Assembly (NCBI GenBank): GCA_031548675.1
Contig: JAVBQU010000090.1
Coordinates: forward strand, 1 to 61,286
Direction of reading: 5' to 3'
Length of the DNA stretch: 61,286 nucleotides
From: JAVBQU01 sp031548675
GTDB lineage: Bacteria; Bacteroidota; Bacteroidia; Bacteroidales; P3
Shown here one piece after another: positions 26,088 to 34,680 of the stretch. The notes beneath the pieces were generated by a model, which did no database searches, was not told the DNA's origin, and worked only from the letters and a program-made list of their open reading frames with translations. The translations under genes and the position numbers were made by a program. Every line of letters begins with the position of its first letter. Position 1 is the stretch's first letter.

Positions 26088-26288
26088 CTATAAAATCACA
26101 CTACAATTCAACGTATTAAAATACGTTTTCCCAATAGTGTCAACAAGAGGAAGAGCGTAAGTAGGCTTTTCGATAGGACATACTTCGTTAATATCCTTTA
26201 CAAGGACATCTATTTTTTTTATCTCTTCGTTGAATTTTTGCTCTTCTTTTTGAATAACTTCAACTACTTTTTTTTCTATATCTTTCAT
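26088..26288 (-). CDS. small charged helical protein, partner of SDH protease gene
   Basis: A 66-residue protein beginning MKDIEKKVVEVIQKEE, a strongly charged amphipathic helix (about residues 1-40), then a short tail with two cysteines. No family recognised. It starts 2 bp after the stop of the SDH-protease gene on the same strand, so translation is probably coupled, which is the main evidence that it is real. It could be an adaptor, inhibitor or regulator of that protease, but this is inference. Confidence 0.55.
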   Translation of the reverse strand: MKDIEKKVVEVIQKEEQKFNEEIKKIDVLVKDINEVCPIEKPTYALPLVDTIGKTYFNTLNCSVIL

Positions 26289-26290
26289 GG

Positions 26291-27151
26291 TTAAATAAAT
26301 TTTCTAGAATGTAAAAACGCTTCCGAACCACTTCTTAGTATATATTGACAAATTAAATCATTATATTCTCTAATTAATTGTCTTAAACCGTGATTAACAG
26401 AATAATCTTCGATTTTAAGTTTTAAAATGTCAGTCAATGCATCAATTCCTATCGACCTACCATGCGAATGCCAAAGTTTATTATTACTCAAATCTTTAGC
26501 AATTTTTTCTGCTCGCAGTTTCTTTTCATCTTCTGTAACAGCATTCCCATTTTTACTATGATTATCCCAATTCTTGAACTTATATTTAACCAACCATTCT
26601 TTTAAAAGTTCAATAGTAAGGTCTCTTGCTTGTTCAAATCTTCTAAGCAAAGCGAGGTCTTGTTCACGTAACATTATCAATTCGGCTTGGGTTAGTTTCC
26701 CTTTGGATGATTTATCAATCATTTCCTCGACTTTATCTAAATAGCCCAATGCAGGAACCCAATTTTTCCCATTAAACACTTGCGGGTCTATTGGTCCAAG
26801 AGAAGAGGAATAGTCCATAAAAATCTTATCGCCTGACATACAAAAAATTGTTCCAGCAGAATAAGCGGCATCAGGTACAATAAAATAAACTTCCTGATAA
26901 TGATGTCGTGTAATCTTTACCAATTTTTCAACTGTTTCAACACTACCACCAGGTGTATTAAGAATTACACACAAGGTATCATGTTTTACGGTATCTGCTT
27001 TCAAATCTTCAATAAAATCCCGAAATGGCTTTTCTAGTGAATTTCCAATAGACCCATAAAAGAAAATAACATCTGAATTGAAATGCTTCTCAAGGGCATT
27101 CAATCTACTATTGAGAATGTCATGCATTGTAGAATCAAAAATTGGCTTCAT
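26291..27151 (-). CDS. SDH-family Clp-fold serine protease
   Basis: A 286-residue cytoplasmic protein of the SDH (serine dehydrogenase proteinase) branch of the ClpP/SppA fold. The oxyanion-hole segment LNTPGGS is at 64-70, the putative nucleophile S98 in AAYSAGT, and SSSLGPIDPQ at about 115-124. No signal peptide or membrane segment is seen, unlike SppA. The C-terminal half (about 130-286) is helical and charged. It is followed at 2 bp by a small helical protein. Such solitary proteases occur in accessory regions and some are linked to defence or stress, but no partner of known type is present. Confidence 0.82.
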   Translation of the reverse strand: MKPIFDSTMHDILNSRLNALEKHFNSDVIFFYGSIGNSLEKPFRDFIEDLKADTVKHDTLCVILNTPGGSVETVEKLVKITRHHYQEVYFIVPDAAYSAGTIFCMSGDKIFMDYSSSLGPIDPQVFNGKNWVPALGYLDKVEEMIDKSSKGKLTQAELIMLREQDLALLRRFEQARDLTIELLKEWLVKYKFKNWDNHSKNGNAVTEDEKKLRAEKIAKDLSNNKLWHSHGRSIGIDALTDILKLKIEDYSVNHGLRQLIREYNDLICQYILRSGSEAFLHSRKFI

Positions 27152-27678
27152 ACTTTTATCAAAAAAATTTATGCAAAGATAATGTATTTTCGGACTATCT
27201 GTTTATTTGAAAATAAGATTATGTACAGATAATGATATTACTTTAGAAATATCCAATCATTAGTGGTAGTTCTCCTCTCGATTGAGTTTGTACCTCAGTC
27301 AAACGAGAAATTCCATTTTTTATAATTTTGTTTTTTGATTGATAAGAATATAACAACTGCAATTCTCTCGTTGATCGGAAATTTAATTTCCGCTTACTAT
27401 ATTTTGAATTTACAATTCAGCTTGTTGCTTATTGTTTGTTTGCTAATGGCTGTCTTGCACTTATAAAGTTTACCAAACCAAATGATGAACGGAAAGCCAA
27501 AACCTGTTAGGTCTTACCAGATTGTACTATTGTTTCTGAGTAAGATTTTTAACCTTATATATTCCCAGTTCATTGTAATGTTCACTTGACGTTGAGCATA
27601 ATTTATAATTAGGCTCAAAATATAGTTGAATTTGCAATTCAGCTTGTTATTTATCATTTGTTTATGGAAATAGAAATC
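27152..27678. other. 527-bp non-coding stretch with degenerate repeats
   Basis: No gene seen. It contains an imperfect hairpin at 27277-27307 (CTCG-A-TTGA with TCAA-A-CGAG) whose central GAGTTTGTACC also occurs in the era terminator loop. It also contains an imperfect direct repeat of about 38 bp at 27404-27442 and 27626-27663 (shared core CAATTCAGCTTGTT). It looks like decayed mobile or repeat DNA. Confidence 0.5.
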
Positions 27679-28959
27679 CTACCATGCAAGACGGTGGACT
27701 GCCGCAATACCTTTTATTTGTTTTTCGGGGATGCCGCATTCATGAGCTATTTTGTTCCATTGCGAAACGGCATAAATAACTTCTTCTATAATTTCATGGG
27801 CTTTTTTGATATTTATAGCAACTGCCATTTTTTGTAAATCTTCTTGAGTAAAATTATCTCGTTTCCCATTTACCGACATTTGGTGTAAAGCTGTAAATCC
27901 GCCTTGAGGATTGTAAGCATACGTCATATCGTATGCCGGAGACAAACCCCATTTCCCCTCTTTATCCATCAAAAATGAAATATTTTTAGTGTGATCGTCT
28001 TGATTACGGGCTATAATATTAAAAACCATCCGCCGATAGGCTTGTTCTGCATCTTTGTATGAAAGGCGTAATGTCCGCATGACTTGAAATAATTGTTCAT
28101 ACGAATAAGCACCGGGCATATTAAAATCGAAATGAGCCAGCCCGCAAAGAGTCTGCATGTGTATTTTTTCTTTTCCGCCTATTCTGTCAAAACGCTTAGT
28201 CATAAAATGGGCACGACCATTTTCTTCCAACAAACGGCAATCGCTCATTTCTATACCACAGGCAGTTGCCATTTTATAATAGGCATACTCTATCTGCCCG
28301 AAATGTTCCGGATCCCCTAATTCGTTGTTGGTTACACCATCCAATTTTATAAGCCAATGCGAGAAACCTTCAGGGGCGTTTAACTGTCCCGATCTTACTT
28401 CATGGGTTTGTTCATTATAAGCAATTACCGCCTTTGCCCTTGCTCCTCCGGCAGAAGTTCCCACTTTTACAATTTGCAATAAATCAGAACTGTTGCCATG
28501 TAAACGGGCATCTAACTTTTTTTTATGGTTTAATACCGTGCGGGCAGCATTAACCAGCCCTTCCAGTTCTATCTTGGTTGAAACGTTAGAAATATTTTTT
28601 TCGGCAGGTTCAAATTCCAGAGCTCCCATACTGCGTTTTCCCTGATATAATAATCTTTCAATCGGATTGTACGAATCAGGATCACGTCCTTGCTCTGCTA
28701 ACCACCTGCTGATAAGAGCATTCCCAAAATTATCGGGCAAAACATCTGCCAGCATGCCCGGTAAGCCTTTGAAAGTTTTGTAATTTAGTTCTGGAAAAGA
28801 ATAAACCCTTGCTTCAAGAGGCATCCGCAAAGGAGATAAATTAAGCCCACTTTGCATAAATTTAGATGTATATTCGAAGCTGGCAAGTTGTCTGGCAGCA
28901 TCCCAATAAACAACTCCGACTAATTTTTCCCCAAGTTTAATATTTGCATAATCTACCAT
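27679..28959 (-). CDS. hipA: HipA-family serine/threonine kinase toxin
   Basis: A 426-residue HipA-like protein. The N-terminal subdomain (about 1-100) includes the usual GLPGMLADVLPDNFGN; the nucleotide-binding glycine loop is GTSAGGARAKA (167-177); the catalytic segment is RNQDDHTKN (318-326) and the metal-binding DMTYAYN lies near 343. In Escherichia coli HipA phosphorylates glutamyl-tRNA synthetase; the target here is not known. The gene overlaps the upstream XRE-type antitoxin by 7 bp (ATGGTAG), the standard hipBA arrangement. All core catalytic residues appear intact. Confidence 0.92.
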   Translation of the reverse strand: MVDYANIKLGEKLVGVVYWDAARQLASFEYTSKFMQSGLNLSPLRMPLEARVYSFPELNYKTFKGLPGMLADVLPDNFGNALISRWLAEQGRDPDSYNPIERLLYQGKRSMGALEFEPAEKNISNVSTKIELEGLVNAARTVLNHKKKLDARLHGNSSDLLQIVKVGTSAGGARAKAVIAYNEQTHEVRSGQLNAPEGFSHWLIKLDGVTNNELGDPEHFGQIEYAYYKMATACGIEMSDCRLLEENGRAHFMTKRFDRIGGKEKIHMQTLCGLAHFDFNMPGAYSYEQLFQVMRTLRLSYKDAEQAYRRMVFNIIARNQDDHTKNISFLMDKEGKWGLSPAYDMTYAYNPQGGFTALHQMSVNGKRDNFTQEDLQKMAVAINIKKAHEIIEEVIYAVSQWNKIAHECGIPEKQIKGIAAVHRLAW

Positions 28960-29309
28960 TCTGTACCTTCATTATTGTTTTTGGTTTTATTTTTTCCTGA
29001 TGCTCGTTTCCTTGTTTTTCCTTTCATTTTAGCAATTTGAATGGGGCTGACAGGAGTTTCTGATATAAAATAATTAAGTATTTCCAATTTTTCCAAAGCT
29101 CTCAATACCCTGATAAAAGAATTCATCGAACCTGTTCCCTTGTTTTCCAAATCGCTTATGGCACTCCGCGAAAGACCAGTTTGTTCGCTCAATTGTTTCT
29201 GGGTAAGATTTTTATTTAATCTCATTTGTTTCAATTGAATTCCCAAACTTTCCAGAATAGCATCTTCACTATTCGAATAGCTGAATATAATGTCTGCTTT
29301 TTCAGTCAT
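28953..29309 (-). CDS. hipB: HipB-like XRE-family antitoxin
   Basis: From the ATG at 29309 (MTEKADIIFSY) it is 118 residues; a longer frame extends upstream across the promoter box and is less likely. It contains an XRE helix-turn-helix (about residues 25-80: KNLTQKQLSEQTGLSRSAIS) and a basic C-terminal tail rich in K, R and N, which may contact DNA or HipA. It binds DNA and neutralises the HipA kinase in this family, and normally represses its own operon. A -7 box lies 28 bp upstream, consistent with autoregulation. Confidence 0.88.
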   Translation of the reverse strand: MTEKADIIFSYSNSEDAILESLGIQLKQMRLNKNLTQKQLSEQTGLSRSAISDLENKGTGSMNSFIRVLRALEKLEILNYFISETPVSPIQIAKMKGKTRKRASGKNKTKNNNEGTEW

Positions 29310-29336
29310 AAATAGTATAAAAGTAAAATTATGAAG

Positions 29337-29344
29337 CAAATATA
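29337..29344 (-). promoter_or_regulatory. hipBA promoter -7 box
   Basis: TATATTTG on the minus strand, 28 bases upstream of the hipB start chosen here. Confidence 0.55.
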
Positions 29345-29771
29345 CGACATTATATTCTAGTACAAAATATTTGATTGAAAAATGTTTCCTTCGCAATGAT
29401 TCTTCATCAATTAGAGCAAACAAAATAGATTTTTATATCGAAATACAATTTCATAAAAATCTGATTATGAAATTTTTACGAGAATAGAGACTGCTCCGCC
29501 AAATTCTATTCTATTTATTTTCAAAGAAATTGCAGAAAAATAAATGATAAATCAAAGATTTTTAGTACCTTTGCAACCGCTATTCCGAAATCCGTTTTAG
29601 AGTAGCACAATGGATGGAAAAATATTGGGGGGCATTAGTCCCCTATTTTATTACATGGAAGTCTTGTTTAAAAAACGATGAATAGTTTAGACATGAGGCT
29701 TATAAGATGTAACGAGAAAATAAAACCTTAAACAACTCAACGATTCAACAACTCAACAAATAAAGAATTTA
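29345..29771. other. intergenic region and rimP leader
   Basis: Between hipB and rimP. An 8-bp inverted repeat AGAATAGA/TCTATTCT lies at 29481-29512. A -7 box TACCTTTG at 29566-29573 starts a predicted leader of about 190 nt before rimP. The leader holds a GGGG/CCCC hairpin near 29625-29645 and a short period-8 repeat (TCAAC every 8 bases) just before rimP. No gene seen. Confidence 0.5.
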
Positions 29772-30233
29772 ATGATAGATAAAAACAAAATTGTACAATG
29801 GGTTGAAGAGCATCTGAACGAAACAGATAAGTTTTTGGTAGAAACAAAAGTTACTCCTCAAAACAAAATATCTATCTTTATCGATGCCGATTCAGGTGTT
29901 ACGGTTGAAGATTGCATAACATTGAGCCGTTTTATTGAAAGTCATTTAGATAGAGACAAAGAAGATTTTGAACTCAATGTTTCATCGGCAGGTTTAGACC
30001 AGCCTTTAAAACTGCCCCGCCAATATCAAAAAAATATTGGACGACAGGTAACCATAGTAACCAAAACCGGAGAAAAATATACCGGAAAATTAACCGCTTT
30101 TGCAGGTGATTTGGCTACAATTGAATTGGCAGCATCGAAAAAGAAAAAACAAAAAAACAATATTGAAGAAGAATTAATCAAAAACATTCCGATTCAAGAG
30201 ATTAAAGAAACTAAAATAATCATTACATTATAA
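29772..30233 (+). CDS. rimP: ribosome maturation factor RimP
   Basis: A 153-residue cytoplasmic protein needed for 30S subunit assembly. The N-terminal alpha/beta domain has DADSGVTVEDCITLSRFIE (about 36-54) and ELNVSSAGLDQPL (about 67-79), the most conserved RimP segment; the C-terminal SH3-like domain follows and ends in a basic tail. It heads the rimP-nusA-infB operon, 18 bp before nusA. Length is typical for Bacteroidota. Confidence 0.95.
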   Translation: MIDKNKIVQWVEEHLNETDKFLVETKVTPQNKISIFIDADSGVTVEDCITLSRFIESHLDRDKEDFELNVSSAGLDQPLKLPRQYQKNIGRQVTIVTKTGEKYTGKLTAFAGDLATIELAASKKKKQKNNIEEELIKNIPIQEIKETKIIITL

Positions 30234-30251
30234 TTTTAACCGGATACCAAA

Positions 30252-31493
30252 ATGGAAAATCTGAATTTAGTCGAAACTTTTTCCGAATTTAAGGAATTTA
30301 AAAATATAGACAGAGAAACAATGATGCGTATTCTCGAAGATGTTTTTAGAAGTATGCTTATTAAAAAGTATGGAACAGACGAAAATTTCGACATTATTGT
30401 AAATATTGATAAGGGAGACCTCGAAATATGGCGGAATCGTATGATTGTGGAAGATGGCGAGGTAGAAGATGAAAATACGCAGATAGCCTATTCAGAAGCT
30501 ATTAAAACAGAACCCGATTTTGAAGTTGGAGAAGAATTTACCGAAGCTATCAAAATGATGGATTTTGGTCGTCGTGAAATTTTGACGATTCGTCAAAGTT
30601 TAGTTTCTAAAGTTATAGAATACGAAAAAGATAATATCTATAAAAAATATAAAGAACATGTAGGCGAAATCATTGTAGGCGAAGTGTATCAGGTTTGGAA
30701 AAAAGAAATGCTGATTACCGACGATGAAGGTATTGAAATGATTCTGCCCAAAACCGAACAAATTCCCAGCGATTTCTTCCGCAAAGGTGACACAGTAAGA
30801 GCTATTGTTTTAAGAGTGGACATTAAAAATAATTCGCCTCAAATTATTTTATCCAGAACATCGCCTGTTTTCTTGGAAAGACTGCTTGAACAAGAAGTTC
30901 CGGAAATTTATGATGGATTGATTACGATTAAACAAATTGTCCGTGTTCCCGGTGAAAGAGCTAAAGTAGCAGTAGAATCGTACGACGATAGAATAGATCC
31001 GGTAGGAGCATGCGTGGGAATGAAAGGTTCTCGTATTCATGGAATTGTACGCGAGTTGAGAAATGAGAACATAGATGTGGTAAATTATACGCATAATCCT
31101 GAGCTGTATATTACCCGTGCGTTAAGTCCTGCAAAAATAACATCCATCCATATCAATGATGCTAATAAAAAAGCAGAGGTTTACATGAAACCCGATCAGG
31201 TTTCATTGGCAATTGGCAAAAGCGGACATAATATAAAATTGGCAGGAAAATTAACCGGTTTCGAAATAGATGTATACAGAGATACTGATACTGTTGATTT
31301 TGAAGATGTTGATTTAAGAGAATTTAATGATGAAATCGATCAATGGATTATTGATAAATTAATCAGCATCGGATTTGATACAGCAAAAGGCGTATTAAAT
31401 TCTACAGTAGAAGAAATAGCTACCAGAGCCGATTTGGAAGAAGAAACTGTAGAAGAAGTATTCAAAATTTTAGCTTCGGAATTTGAAAGTTAA
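30252..31493 (+). CDS. nusA: transcription termination/antitermination protein NusA
   Basis: A 413-residue RNA-polymerase-associated factor for pausing, termination and antitermination. The N-terminal polymerase-binding domain (about 1-125) is followed by S1 (about 130-200, GEVYQVWKKEMLI), KH1 (about 230-290, with DPVGACVGMKGSRI) and KH2 (about 300-345, with LAIGKSGHNIKLAGKLTG), then one short acidic helical C-terminal repeat. Second gene of the classical rimP-nusA-infB order. Confidence 0.97.
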   Translation: MENLNLVETFSEFKEFKNIDRETMMRILEDVFRSMLIKKYGTDENFDIIVNIDKGDLEIWRNRMIVEDGEVEDENTQIAYSEAIKTEPDFEVGEEFTEAIKMMDFGRREILTIRQSLVSKVIEYEKDNIYKKYKEHVGEIIVGEVYQVWKKEMLITDDEGIEMILPKTEQIPSDFFRKGDTVRAIVLRVDIKNNSPQIILSRTSPVFLERLLEQEVPEIYDGLITIKQIVRVPGERAKVAVESYDDRIDPVGACVGMKGSRIHGIVRELRNENIDVVNYTHNPELYITRALSPAKITSIHINDANKKAEVYMKPDQVSLAIGKSGHNIKLAGKLTGFEIDVYRDTDTVDFEDVDLREFNDEIDQWIIDKLISIGFDTAKGVLNSTVEEIATRADLEEETVEEVFKILASEFES

Positions 31494-31540
31494 CTATGAA
31501 TATAAAGATGTATTTTTAGCATCTAACGTTTACAATTTAT

Positions 31541-31582
31541 AACTCATAGTTTATAATTCAAAGTTCGTAGTTCATAGTTATT
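31541..31582 (+). repeat. six degenerate heptamers in the infB leader
   Basis: AACTCAT AGTTTAT AATTCAA AGTTCGT AGTTCAT AGTTATT read consecutively with period 7 (consensus AGTTCAT). They fill half of the 103-bp nusA-infB gap. Confidence 0.6.
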
Positions 31583-31586
31583 AAAA

Positions 31587-31593
31587 AGGAGGG
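31587..31593 (+). promoter_or_regulatory. strong Shine-Dalgarno before infB
   Basis: AGGAGGG ends three bases before the infB ATG. Most genes in this window have AT-rich leaders without such a site, so this one stands out and fixes the start at 31597. Confidence 0.7.
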
Positions 31594-31596
31594 TAT

Positions 31597-34563
31597 ATGG
31601 CAACAGAAGATTTAAAAAGTGTAAGATTAAAAAAAGCAGCAACAGAGTTTAATATTGGGCTTGCAACCATTGTCGAGTTTCTTTCGAAGAAAGGGCATAA
31701 AATTGATAATAACCCCAATACTAAGCTAACAGAAGAGATGTATCAATTACTGTTGAAAGAATTTCAATCCGAAAAAGCAGTAAAAGAAGAATCTATGAAA
31801 ATAGGATTGGATATTTCTCAAAAGAAAGCCATCACTATCGAGGAAACCGCCAAACCCAAAGAAGATGAACGTGAAGAAGAAGAGTTAAGTATTAAAGACT
31901 TAACTATGCATGTGGCTAAACAAAATCTTCAAAAAGAAACCGCTGAAAAAGAGATTAAAGAAGCTCAGGCAAAAGAAGAAAACGTTCAGGAAGAAAAAAT
32001 AGAAAAACCCTCAAAATCGAAAAAGAAAGAAAAAGTAGAAGAAATAGAAGAGCCTGCAGCTCCGGTTTCAGGGGAAATTTCTACAGCTGATATTACAGTA
32101 AAAATTACGGGTAAAATTGATTTAGAAGATTTAAATCAAAAAACAAAACCGACAAGAAAAACGAAAGAAGAGAAAGATCGCGAACGTGAAGAGAAAAAGC
32201 AAAAAGAATTAGCAGAAAAAGAAGCACGCCGCGAAGAATTAAAAAAAGAAAAAGAAGCAAAAACAGAAGCCGAACGCCAAGAAAAAGAGGCAAAGAAAAA
32301 GAAAACCCAAGAAGAAGCGGTTGTAGAACAGACTGTTGTTGAAGTTATTGAATCTCAACCAGAGATAGAATCTCCAGAAAAAGAAGAAAAAGTTGATAAT
32401 TTTATAAAGACCGAATATCAAAAATTGGATGGACCCAAAATTGTTGAAGGTCTTAAAATAGATTTATCACAATTTGAAAAACCTAAAAAAGCAGCCGGCG
32501 AAGGTAAAAAAGAAGGCGAAAATTCTTCGAAAAAGAAAAGAAAACGTATAGATAAAACTCCCAAACCGGTTGTTGATAATCATCAGCCGGCTAAAGATAA
32601 ACCGGATTGGAAAGATAAGAAGAAAGGAGCTCCAGTTAAAAAAGCTCCTGTAGAAATTGATGCCGGCGAAATAGAAAAACAAATTAAAGAGACTCTGGCA
32701 AGGCTTAATGTGAAGAAAAAATCCGACGGTTCAAAACACCGCCGCGAAAAACGGAGCATGATAAGCCAGCAAATGCAAGAAGAGCAATTACGTCAAGAAG
32801 AAGATCAAAAAATACTGAAAGTAACAGAATTTGTTACTGCAAATGAATTGGCTTCGATGATGAATGTTCCGGTTACCAAAGTTATTGCAACCTGTATGAT
32901 GTTAGGAATGATGGTTTCTATCAACCAGCGTTTGGATGCCGAAGCTCTTAATGTAATTGCAGATGAATTTGGATACAAAATAAGCTTTGTAAGTGCCGAT
33001 GTGGTTGAAGCTATCAGCGATGTAGAAGAGGAGGATAACCCTGAAGATTTAGAACCGAGAGCGCCTATTGTTACTGTAATGGGACACGTTGACCATGGTA
33101 AAACTTCATTGCTTGACTATATTCGTAACACCAATGTAATTGCCGGAGAAGCCGGAGGAATTACCCAGCATATCGGATCTTACGAAGTGGCAATGGAAGA
33201 TGGAAGAAAAATTACTTTCCTCGATACACCCGGTCACGAAGCTTTTACAGCCATGCGTGCCCGTGGAGCAAAAATTACCGATATTGCCATTATTGTAGTA
33301 GCAGCCGATGATAGAATAATGCCTCAAACCAAGGAGGCTATTAACCATGCACAAGCAGCTAATGTACCCATTATATTTGCAATTAATAAAATAGATAAAC
33401 CAGCAGCTAATCCCGAAAAGATTAAAGAAGAATTAGCAGCGATGAATTTCTTGGTCGAAGACTGGGGAGGAAAATACCAAAGTCAAGATATCTCTGCCAA
33501 AAAAGGGTTGCATGTTAAAGAATTGATGGAAAAAGTATTGCTTGAAGCAGAACTTTTGGATTTGAAAGGAAATCCCCAAAAACGAGCTAAAGGAACTATT
33601 ATAGAATCATCGTTGGATAAAGGTCGCGGATATATTGCTAAGATTTTAGTACAAGATGGAACCATTAAAATCGGAGATATGGTTTTGGCAGGTTCTACAT
33701 ATGGACGTGTAAAAGCGATGTATAACGAAAGAAATCAGGCAGTAAAAGAAGCAGGACCTTCTTCGCCTATTCTATTACTAGGCTTAAACGGTGCTCCGCA
33801 GGCAGGCGATACATTCAATGTAATGGAAAATGAAAAAGATGCTAAAGATATTGCAACTAAGCGTACACAATTACAACGTGAGCAAGGCATACGGACTCAA
33901 AAACATATTACTTTAGATGAAATCGGACGCCGGATTGCGATTGGTGATTTCAAGCAATTGGATTTAATTGTGAAGGGAGATGTGGATGGATCAGTAGAAG
34001 CTTTGGCAGATTCATTGCTAAAACTTTCTACAGAAGAAGTACAAGTAAATGTGTTGCATAAATCTGTAGGACAAATTACCGAGTCTGATGTTATGCTTGC
34101 AACTGCTTCTAATGCCATTATTATAGGTTTCCAAGTACGTCCTTCAGTTGGAGCACGTAAATTAGCCGAAGCCGAACAAATAGATATTCGTCTCTATTCT
34201 ATTATTTATAATGCAATCAACGAATTGAAAGATGCTATTGAAGGTATGCTTTCGCCCGAAATTCAAGAAAAAATTGTTTGTAATCTTGAAATCCGCGAAA
34301 TATTTAAAATGGCAAAAGTGGGAACAATTGCCGGATGTATGTGTTTGGATGGTAAAATCAACCGCCAAACCAAAGTACGGATTATCCGCGACGGGATTGT
34401 GGTTTACACAGGCAAGCTAGAATCTTTACGCCGTTTCAAAGACGATGTAAAAGAAGTAGTTGTAGGACAAGATTGCGGTTTGAATATCGAAAATTTCAAT
34501 GATATTAAAGTAGGCGATATTGTAGAAGGCTACGAAGAAACAGAAGTAAAACGGAAGTTGTAA
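31597..34563 (+). CDS. infB: translation initiation factor IF-2
   Basis: A 988-residue GTPase that brings initiator tRNA to the 30S subunit. The N-terminal helical segment (about 1-55) is followed by a very long Lys/Glu-rich linker (about 60-400), a second IF2-N-like helical segment (about 410-475) and the G domain with GHVDHGKTS (496-504), DTPGHEAF and NKIDK. The C-terminal domains II-IV end in EGYEETEVKRKL. The long charged linker is normal for Bacteroidota. Third gene of rimP-nusA-infB, followed by a strong terminator. Confidence 0.98.
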   Translation: MATEDLKSVRLKKAATEFNIGLATIVEFLSKKGHKIDNNPNTKLTEEMYQLLLKEFQSEKAVKEESMKIGLDISQKKAITIEETAKPKEDEREEEELSIKDLTMHVAKQNLQKETAEKEIKEAQAKEENVQEEKIEKPSKSKKKEKVEEIEEPAAPVSGEISTADITVKITGKIDLEDLNQKTKPTRKTKEEKDREREEKKQKELAEKEARREELKKEKEAKTEAERQEKEAKKKKTQEEAVVEQTVVEVIESQPEIESPEKEEKVDNFIKTEYQKLDGPKIVEGLKIDLSQFEKPKKAAGEGKKEGENSSKKKRKRIDKTPKPVVDNHQPAKDKPDWKDKKKGAPVKKAPVEIDAGEIEKQIKETLARLNVKKKSDGSKHRREKRSMISQQMQEEQLRQEEDQKILKVTEFVTANELASMMNVPVTKVIATCMMLGMMVSINQRLDAEALNVIADEFGYKISFVSADVVEAISDVEEEDNPEDLEPRAPIVTVMGHVDHGKTSLLDYIRNTNVIAGEAGGITQHIGSYEVAMEDGRKITFLDTPGHEAFTAMRARGAKITDIAIIVVAADDRIMPQTKEAINHAQAANVPIIFAINKIDKPAANPEKIKEELAAMNFLVEDWGGKYQSQDISAKKGLHVKELMEKVLLEAELLDLKGNPQKRAKGTIIESSLDKGRGYIAKILVQDGTIKIGDMVLAGSTYGRVKAMYNERNQAVKEAGPSSPILLLGLNGAPQAGDTFNVMENEKDAKDIATKRTQLQREQGIRTQKHITLDEIGRRIAIGDFKQLDLIVKGDVDGSVEALADSLLKLSTEEVQVNVLHKSVGQITESDVMLATASNAIIIGFQVRPSVGARKLAEAEQIDIRLYSIIYNAINELKDAIEGMLSPEIQEKIVCNLEIREIFKMAKVGTIAGCMCLDGKINRQTKVRIIRDGIVVYTGKLESLRRFKDDVKEVVVGQDCGLNIENFNDIKVGDIVEGYEETEVKRKL

Positions 34564-34593
34564 AAAAAATCCGGAATTACTTTCAGACTACTT

Positions 34594-34628
34594 AAAAAGA
34601 GATTGATTAATATAATCAGTCTCTTTTT
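34594..34628 (+). terminator. intrinsic terminator after infB
   Basis: 15-bp stem (one G-T) from AAAAAGAGATTGATT with loop AATAT and a T-run, 30 bp after the infB stop. Confidence 0.87.
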
Positions 34629-34653
34629 TGTTATTATAATTCTGAAAAATAAG

Positions 34654-34661
34654 TACATTTG
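34654..34661 (+). promoter_or_regulatory. -7 promoter box
   Basis: TACATTTG, 19 bases before the thioredoxin-like gene start; TTTG at 34627-34630 may be its -33 element. Confidence 0.5.
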
Positions 34662-34680
34662 CAAACAAAAGATTTAATCT

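Noticed and set aside
29585..29640. tRNA-like string GTAGCACAATGGATGG in the rimP leader
   Set aside because: It resembles a D-arm, but no acceptor, anticodon or T arm can be built around it.
31541..31582. CRISPR-like short repeats
   Set aside because: The period is seven bases with no spacers. No CRISPR array or cas gene is seen anywhere in the window.
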